Shown: one piece after another, positions 59,858 through 64,000 of the stretch
How positions within the stretch are numbered: the first letter of the stretch is position 1
Layout of the letters: each line of letters begins with the position of its first letter
DNA from: Persicaria tinctoria
Lineage: Eukaryota > Streptophyta > Magnoliopsida > Caryophyllales > Polygonaceae
Length of the DNA: 64,000 nt
Direction: 5' to 3'
NCBI GenBank assembly: GCA_037127255.1
Contig: JBANSL010000006.1
Span: 86,414,107-86,478,106 of the forward strand
The notes under the pieces: generated by a model
Databases searched by the model: none
Told to the model about the DNA's origin: nothing
The model's input: the letters and a program-made list of their open reading frames with translations, nothing else
Translations under genes and position numbers: made by a program

Positions 59858-60693
59858 TGTTGTGAGCTGAATCTGCCATGTTTTACAGTAACTTTTATAC
59901 CGATTTCTGTATACATTGCATTCATTTGGGTTAAGAAAGTACATAATCTATGTAGTTTATGTTTATTCGCCAAATTATGGAATCTACACAAGTTTCTGTT
60001 TAGTTCGCAGAAATCGAGGCGTTTTACAGCAATTCTACAGAAGGTCAGAAAAGCTCGGAAAACAGCTACTGAAGTCCAAAGTCAAAGCAGCGGAACCAAC
60101 CTGAGAGTCAAGGCTACTCGATCTCGAGTAGGCTTACTCGACATAGACAAGCCTGTCCGAGCACAGCTTGGTCGACAAGGCCTGATTCAGAGCCAGACAA
60201 CCCGGCTCCGGAAGTCTACTCGACCTCGACAAGCACTACTCGAGGTCGACAAAGCCCAGCACCACCACCCGGAGTCGACGAGGAGAAGCTGTCCGAGGAC
60301 GAAGCCGAGGACGGACCAGGAGACTCGCTGCAGCGGAAGTGACCACTCGCTGCCGCGGACCAAGCCACTCGCTGCCAGCGGAAGAGCCAGCTCGCGGAAG
60401 CGGAAGCAGACAACCAACTCGACCTCGAGGAGCACTTGTCGAGGTCGACGAGAGCCTGACCCCTTGTCCGAGCCAGTCGACTAGACATGTCCGAGCACAC
60501 CCACCCGAGGAGGCTAGTCGACAAAGCCACCGTGGTCGAGGTCGACGAGGCCAACTGGAGATCGACGAGCACCTGTGAGCCAACTCCGAGCCACATCGAT
60601 CAGAGTCAAGCCAAGCCGAGCCATCTTACTCGAGGTCGACGAGGCCAACTCGAGGTCGACTAGACCGCGTTCCAGAAGCTTCTCGATGTGGCC
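59858..60693 (+). repeat. B2 3' LTR (first 836 bp)
   Basis: TGTTGTGAGC start, collinear with 52565-53400 until GATGTGGCC, where CACTACC begins. The rest of the LTR should follow the CACTA element beyond the window. Confidence 0.93.
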
Positions 60694-60709
60694 CACTACC
60701 AAAAACACA

Positions 60710-61345
60710 GGAAATAGCCACGGGATTTTAGCCACGTCGTACAGTCGTTGCTAGATCCGTCGCTGATAGCCACGACTATAGCTACGACCTGACATGTCGT
60801 AGCTATAATAGCGTCGACTGAAAATACTCGTGGCTAACCCCGTGGCTAACGATGAAGGAATAATTTCGTGTCCAAAATTTCGTGGGTTTTAGCCACGAAT
60901 ATAAGTGTCGTGGCTGGTGTCATGGCTGTTAGCCACGGCTTTAGCCACAGTCACATGTTCCGTGGCCGAATTCGATGCCATTTTTGGCGAGTCTTACCTG
61001 ACGTGTCAATATAGCCACGAATTTAGCCACGAATCATATCCGTTGCTGTACTCATGGCTAAGAATGCGAGGCAATTAGCAATATATGACCAGAGTTGGAG
61101 GTGAACAGCCACGAATTTAGCCACTGTTGGACTATCCGTGGCTGTTTTCGACGCTAACTTTTTGGTGTATCCGAATTGAGGAAATTCATAAAAAGGGTCA
61201 AAGCCCAAAAAGAGTCAAGCCCATTAGTATTAGTCAAAGCCCATATGGAAGCCCCAATTAATAGCCCTCAGCTCGACGTATAAAGGAGCCCATTCTTAGT
61301 AGCCACGGAAACGTCCATGGCTAATTCCGTGGCTATTTCCAGTTG
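60710..61345. repeat. CACTA subterminal repeats (TAGCCACG / CGTGGCTA)
   Basis: About ten TAGCCACG-type copies, several CGTGGCT inverted copies and variants (TAGCTACGAC, GTCGTAGCTA) lie on both strands. In En/Spm elements, subterminal motifs of this kind bind the small DNA-binding protein TnpA. Here that role is inference. Confidence 0.85.
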
Positions 61346-62060
61346 AGATCATTCAATGCAAATCGTACTTTCTACTTCAATTCGGTCACTTTTACTGGAG
61401 GGTGAAAGCACACTGCTCGCACAGAGCAAGTTGTCGTCTTCTCCACAGTGCAATGGAGGATTGGTGGGTTTGAAGAGCCATTTTTGAAGAGAGAGGTATC
61501 ACATACATATAAATTATATTATATATTTAATATATTATGTATATACATATAGATATTTATATATTATGTGGGTGCTATGTGAGATATATAATTATACATT
61601 AAGAGTGTATACATAGATCTACAAATTACTTAGTTGTATTTTGATTTTTGGAATTTTTAATTAGACTTTTAATAGTATATATATAATGTATCACTTAAAT
61701 GGTTAATTAGTTGTATAGATCTACATCATCACGTACTTAGTTGTATAGATCTAAATAATTTGAAATTTTGGAGAGTGTAAAAGTGTTTGTGTTATGGAAT
61801 TTGTGTATATATATATATAATTGATTTTTAAATAATATAGACTTTTAAGAGTAATGTAGTTAACACTTAAAATTGTTACTATAGATCCACATAATTACTA
61901 GCTTATATAGTTGTATAGATCTAAGTAGTTGTGTATAGATCTACTTATTATTATATATAATGTACAATAATTTGTATAAAGTTGAATATAATTTTATTAA
62001 TTTATTGTACTTAGTTTATATATTTTACATATGTACAGAAATTGAATTGGGGAGTGCAAT
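61346..62060 (+). other. Leader region of the CACTA transposase gene
   Basis: AT-rich, with repeated TTGTATAGATCTA stretches (near 61700, 61740, 61910 and 61930). No other gene is seen. It is probably the promoter, 5' leader or an untranslated intron of the transposase gene. Confidence 0.5.
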
Positions 62061-64000
62061 ATGGATGATCGAGCGTGGATGTATGAAGGATTAAACGATG
62101 AATACCTCAAAGGGGTGGATGAGTTTATTAAGTTTGCATTTGAGCATCCACTTTATGTCGATGAAGGCAAGATTAAATGTCCCTGTTGGCGATGCAAAAA
62201 TTGCAAATGGTACAGAGCAGATGAGGTTAAGAGGCATTTATATCATCGTGGGTTTATGAGTGATTATCATCGCTGGACAGCACATGGTGAAACTATCGTG
62301 CCTTCAAACCCGCAATTGTCTATGTATGATCAGTTAACGGGAGAACAAAGGATGGTGTTTGACATTGCAGGTCCGCAATTGTCTATGTTTGAATATCCAA
62401 TTAATTCAAGAATTTAAATCATGGGGTTTTCGAAATTACAGGTCCGAGCTTTGTTCCGCCTCCTCGTTGGTTTAATGTTGACGGAAATGATGGTGAATTC
62501 CAAGAAGCTAATCATGGTGAAGACATGATGACAGACGAGGCTGATCTCTTAGCAACACAATTTGCAGAAGTGCTCAAAGCCGCCGATGCCCCGGTGTTTG
62601 AAGGTTGTACTTCACATACGCAATTATCCTTTGTGAGTCGACTTATGAGCTTGAAGTGTGAATATAATGTCTCCCAACCACTCTTCAATGGATTCATCCA
62701 ATTGTTTGATGAAGTGTTGCCTTCTGACCATAAGATTCCCACTAGTTACTATGAAACTGAGAAGGTGGTTCGAAGTTTGGGTCTGCCAGTGGAAAGAATA
62801 GCCATGTGCCCTAATGGTTGTATGTTGTATTGGAAGAATGATGCCAATGAAGAATCATGTAGGTTTTGTGGGCATGCAAGATATAAAGTTACGAGTAACG
62901 GAAGACGCACTCCACACCAAGTGTTATTCTACTTACCTCTAACTCCGAGACTTCAGAGATTATATGCTTCTGAGGTGACAGCTAGCCACATGACTTGGCA
63001 TGCAGAACATGTAACAGAAGAGGGAATGATGTCTCATCCGTCAGATGGAGATGCTTGGAAAAGGTTAGACACAAAGCATCCTGATTTTGCTTTAGAAGCT
63101 CGTAATATTCGTTTGGGTTTATGCACTGATGGCTTTGCTACCTTCAACAAAAGTGGACAGATTTATTCTTCTTGGCCGGTTATTGTTACTCCTTACAATC
63201 TTCCACCTCATATGTGCATGAAAACGGAGCATATGTTTATGTCATTGATAGTGCCAGGACCGAAAAACCCGAAGAAGTTGATTGATGTTTGCCTCCAACC
63301 TCTCATTGATGAGTTGATGCACTTGTGGGAGGTCGGTGTACCTACTTATGATGTCTCGAGGAGAGGGAACTTCATTATGCGTGCAGCTCTACTTTGGACA
63401 ATAAGTGATTTCCCTGCATATGCTATTTTGTCGGGATGGAGCACTGCTGGTTTGATGGCTTGTCCGATTTGTATGGAATCAGGATCTGATTGTTTTCGGC
63501 TGAAAAATGGAAGGAAGGCTACCTGGTTTGATTGCCATAGAAAATTTTTAGATATTGACCATCCTTTTCGTAGAAATAAGAAGGACTTCTATCGAGGGCA
63601 TGCAGAGACAGCGTTGCCACCGCCAATGCTAACCGGGGAGCAGATGTGGGAGCGGGTATGTCAGTTGCCTACGGTCATTGATGATCCTTTTCACACGTCG
63701 CCAGACTATGGGATTTCGCATAAGTGGACTAAGCAGAGTATTTTCTGGAGACTTCCGTATTGGAAGGACCTTCTCATCCGTCACAATCTCGATGTTATAC
63801 ACATTGAGAAAAATGTGTTTGACAATGTCTATAACACCGTGATGGATATCCCTGGTAAGACGAAGGACAACTTGAATGCACGGAAGGATCTTCGCCAGTA
63901 TTGTCATCGACCTGAGCTGGAGGTAGCTGATGACCACAGAGGAGCAAAACCTAAAGCAATTTATACCTTATCACGAGAGGCGAAGAAAAAGGTGGGTCAA
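62061..64000 (+). CDS. TNP2-like CACTA transposase, 5' part (continues beyond the window)
   Basis: Exon 1 (62061-62370) starts MDDRAWMYEGLNDEYLKGVD and has the transposase-associated N-terminal domain with CPCWRCKNC and an H-x3-H-x-GF pattern (KRHLYHRGF), a probable zinc-binding site. A small intron (62371-62441, GTCCGC to TTACAG) splits a Gly codon. Exon 2 (62442 to the edge) has at least 519 codons with no stop, checked codon by codon. It carries the TNP2 core: CPNGCMLYWKNDANEESCRF, LGLCTDGFATFNKSGQ, WPVIVTPYNLPPHMCMKTEH, LIVPGPKNPKKLIDV, LIDELMHLWEVGVPTYD, MRAALLWTISDFPAYAILSG and GLMACPICMES. The family catalyses cut-and-paste transposition of CACTA elements in the nucleus. Length so far fits the front half of the usual protein. 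The intact frame suggests recent activity. Without the intron, frame 1 stops at 62417, which supports splicing. Confidence 0.93.

Larger units (their letters stand above)
52565..60693 (+). mobile_element. B2: Athila/Tat-like gag-protease retrotransposon with integrase-tail fusion, 3' LTR interrupted
   Basis: 5' LTR 52565-54913, primer-binding site 54917-54934, one long polyprotein frame 54997-58365 with a single TAG, a 1.5 kb non-coding 3' region, polypurine tract near 59844-59857, and the first 836 bases of the 3' LTR (59858-60693), where a CACTA element is inserted. The two LTR copies differ at about 17 of 836 positions by eye. No reverse transcriptase, RNase H or integrase core is present. 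It is the same family as B1 (11779-19252), opposite strand. Confidence 0.93.
60694..64000 (+). mobile_element. CACTA (En/Spm-type) transposon, 5' part, probably autonomous
   Basis: CACTACCAAAAAC begins exactly where the B2 3' LTR is broken. The preceding GCC (60691-60693) is the likely 3-bp target duplication, to be confirmed at the unseen right end. 60710-61345 is packed with TAGCCACG and inverted CGTGGCTA units, the expected subterminal transposase-binding region. A TNP2-like transposase gene reads away from this end and stays open to the window edge. Confidence 0.92.

Overview
This is plant nuclear DNA, almost certainly from a dicot, and it is mostly transposable elements inserted into one another. 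No complete host gene with a conserved function is visible. The plant assignment rests on B3-type DNA-binding domain relics, Athila/Tat-like and chromovirus-like LTR retrotransposons with plant-type primer-binding sites (PBS), CACTA transposons with a TNP2-type transposase, and AAACCCTA-type promoter boxes.

Layout. (1) 1-1744: unassigned DNA, a CCCGAA-rich low-complexity block, and the left copy of a gene-like tandem duplication carrying a GA microsatellite. (2) 1745-29351: a 27.6 kb compound retrotransposon, family A, minus orientation, arranged LTR-internal-LTR-internal-LTR with one outer 5-bp target duplication (GAGGG). The internals have no pol and are LARD-like. Internal 1 carries a 2.16 kb small LTR element (6284-8446, target duplication CACAA). 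The middle LTR carries a 7.47 kb gag-protease retrotransposon, B1 (11779-19252, minus, target duplication GAGTA). (3) 29352-30307: right copy of the tandem duplication. (4) 30308-34291: a non-autonomous CACTA element (target duplication TAA) with a foldback left end, a tRNA-like sequence and a fragment resembling plant Kdo transferase. It sits next to, and probably inside, the LTR of a third minus-strand retroelement, C (about 34.3-40.0 kb). (5) 40.0-41.0 kb: an LTR-like fragment of another element. (6) 41.4-44.6 kb: a cluster of four B3-domain genes or relics with a 98-bp minisatellite. (7) 44.8-48.4 kb: a 59-bp tandem repeat, two inverted arrays of an ATTATTCGATGGTATCG motif, a MITE-like inverted repeat, a Stowaway-like end and microsatellites. 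(8) 48.4-52.56 kb: AT-rich DNA with unrecognised coding-like scraps. (9) 52565-60693: element B2, a younger plus-strand relative of B1, whose 3' LTR is interrupted by (10) a second CACTA element (60694 to the window end) with an open TNP2 transposase reading frame.

The B family encodes Gag (coiled coil, capsid-like region, CCHC knuckle), a retropepsin and a low-complexity linker, but no reverse transcriptase or integrase core. B2 keeps an integrase-type GPF/Y tail fused to this protein. Both B copies lack pol, so the family probably depends on enzymes from a partner element. The most unusual signal is a short dyad, TCGA-NN-TCGA (best form CTACTCGA-NN-TCGAGTAG). It is repeated many times in the B-family LTRs on both sides of the TATA box, and again inside the coding region in more than one reading frame. 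Element C carries an analogous but different dyad (GTACCGACC / GGTCGGTAC).

Insertion order can be partly read: A duplicated as a compound; the small element and B1 then entered it; B2 is younger (about 17 differences over 836 LTR bases by eye) and was later hit by the terminal CACTA element. All identities and counts were made by eye without alignment software.
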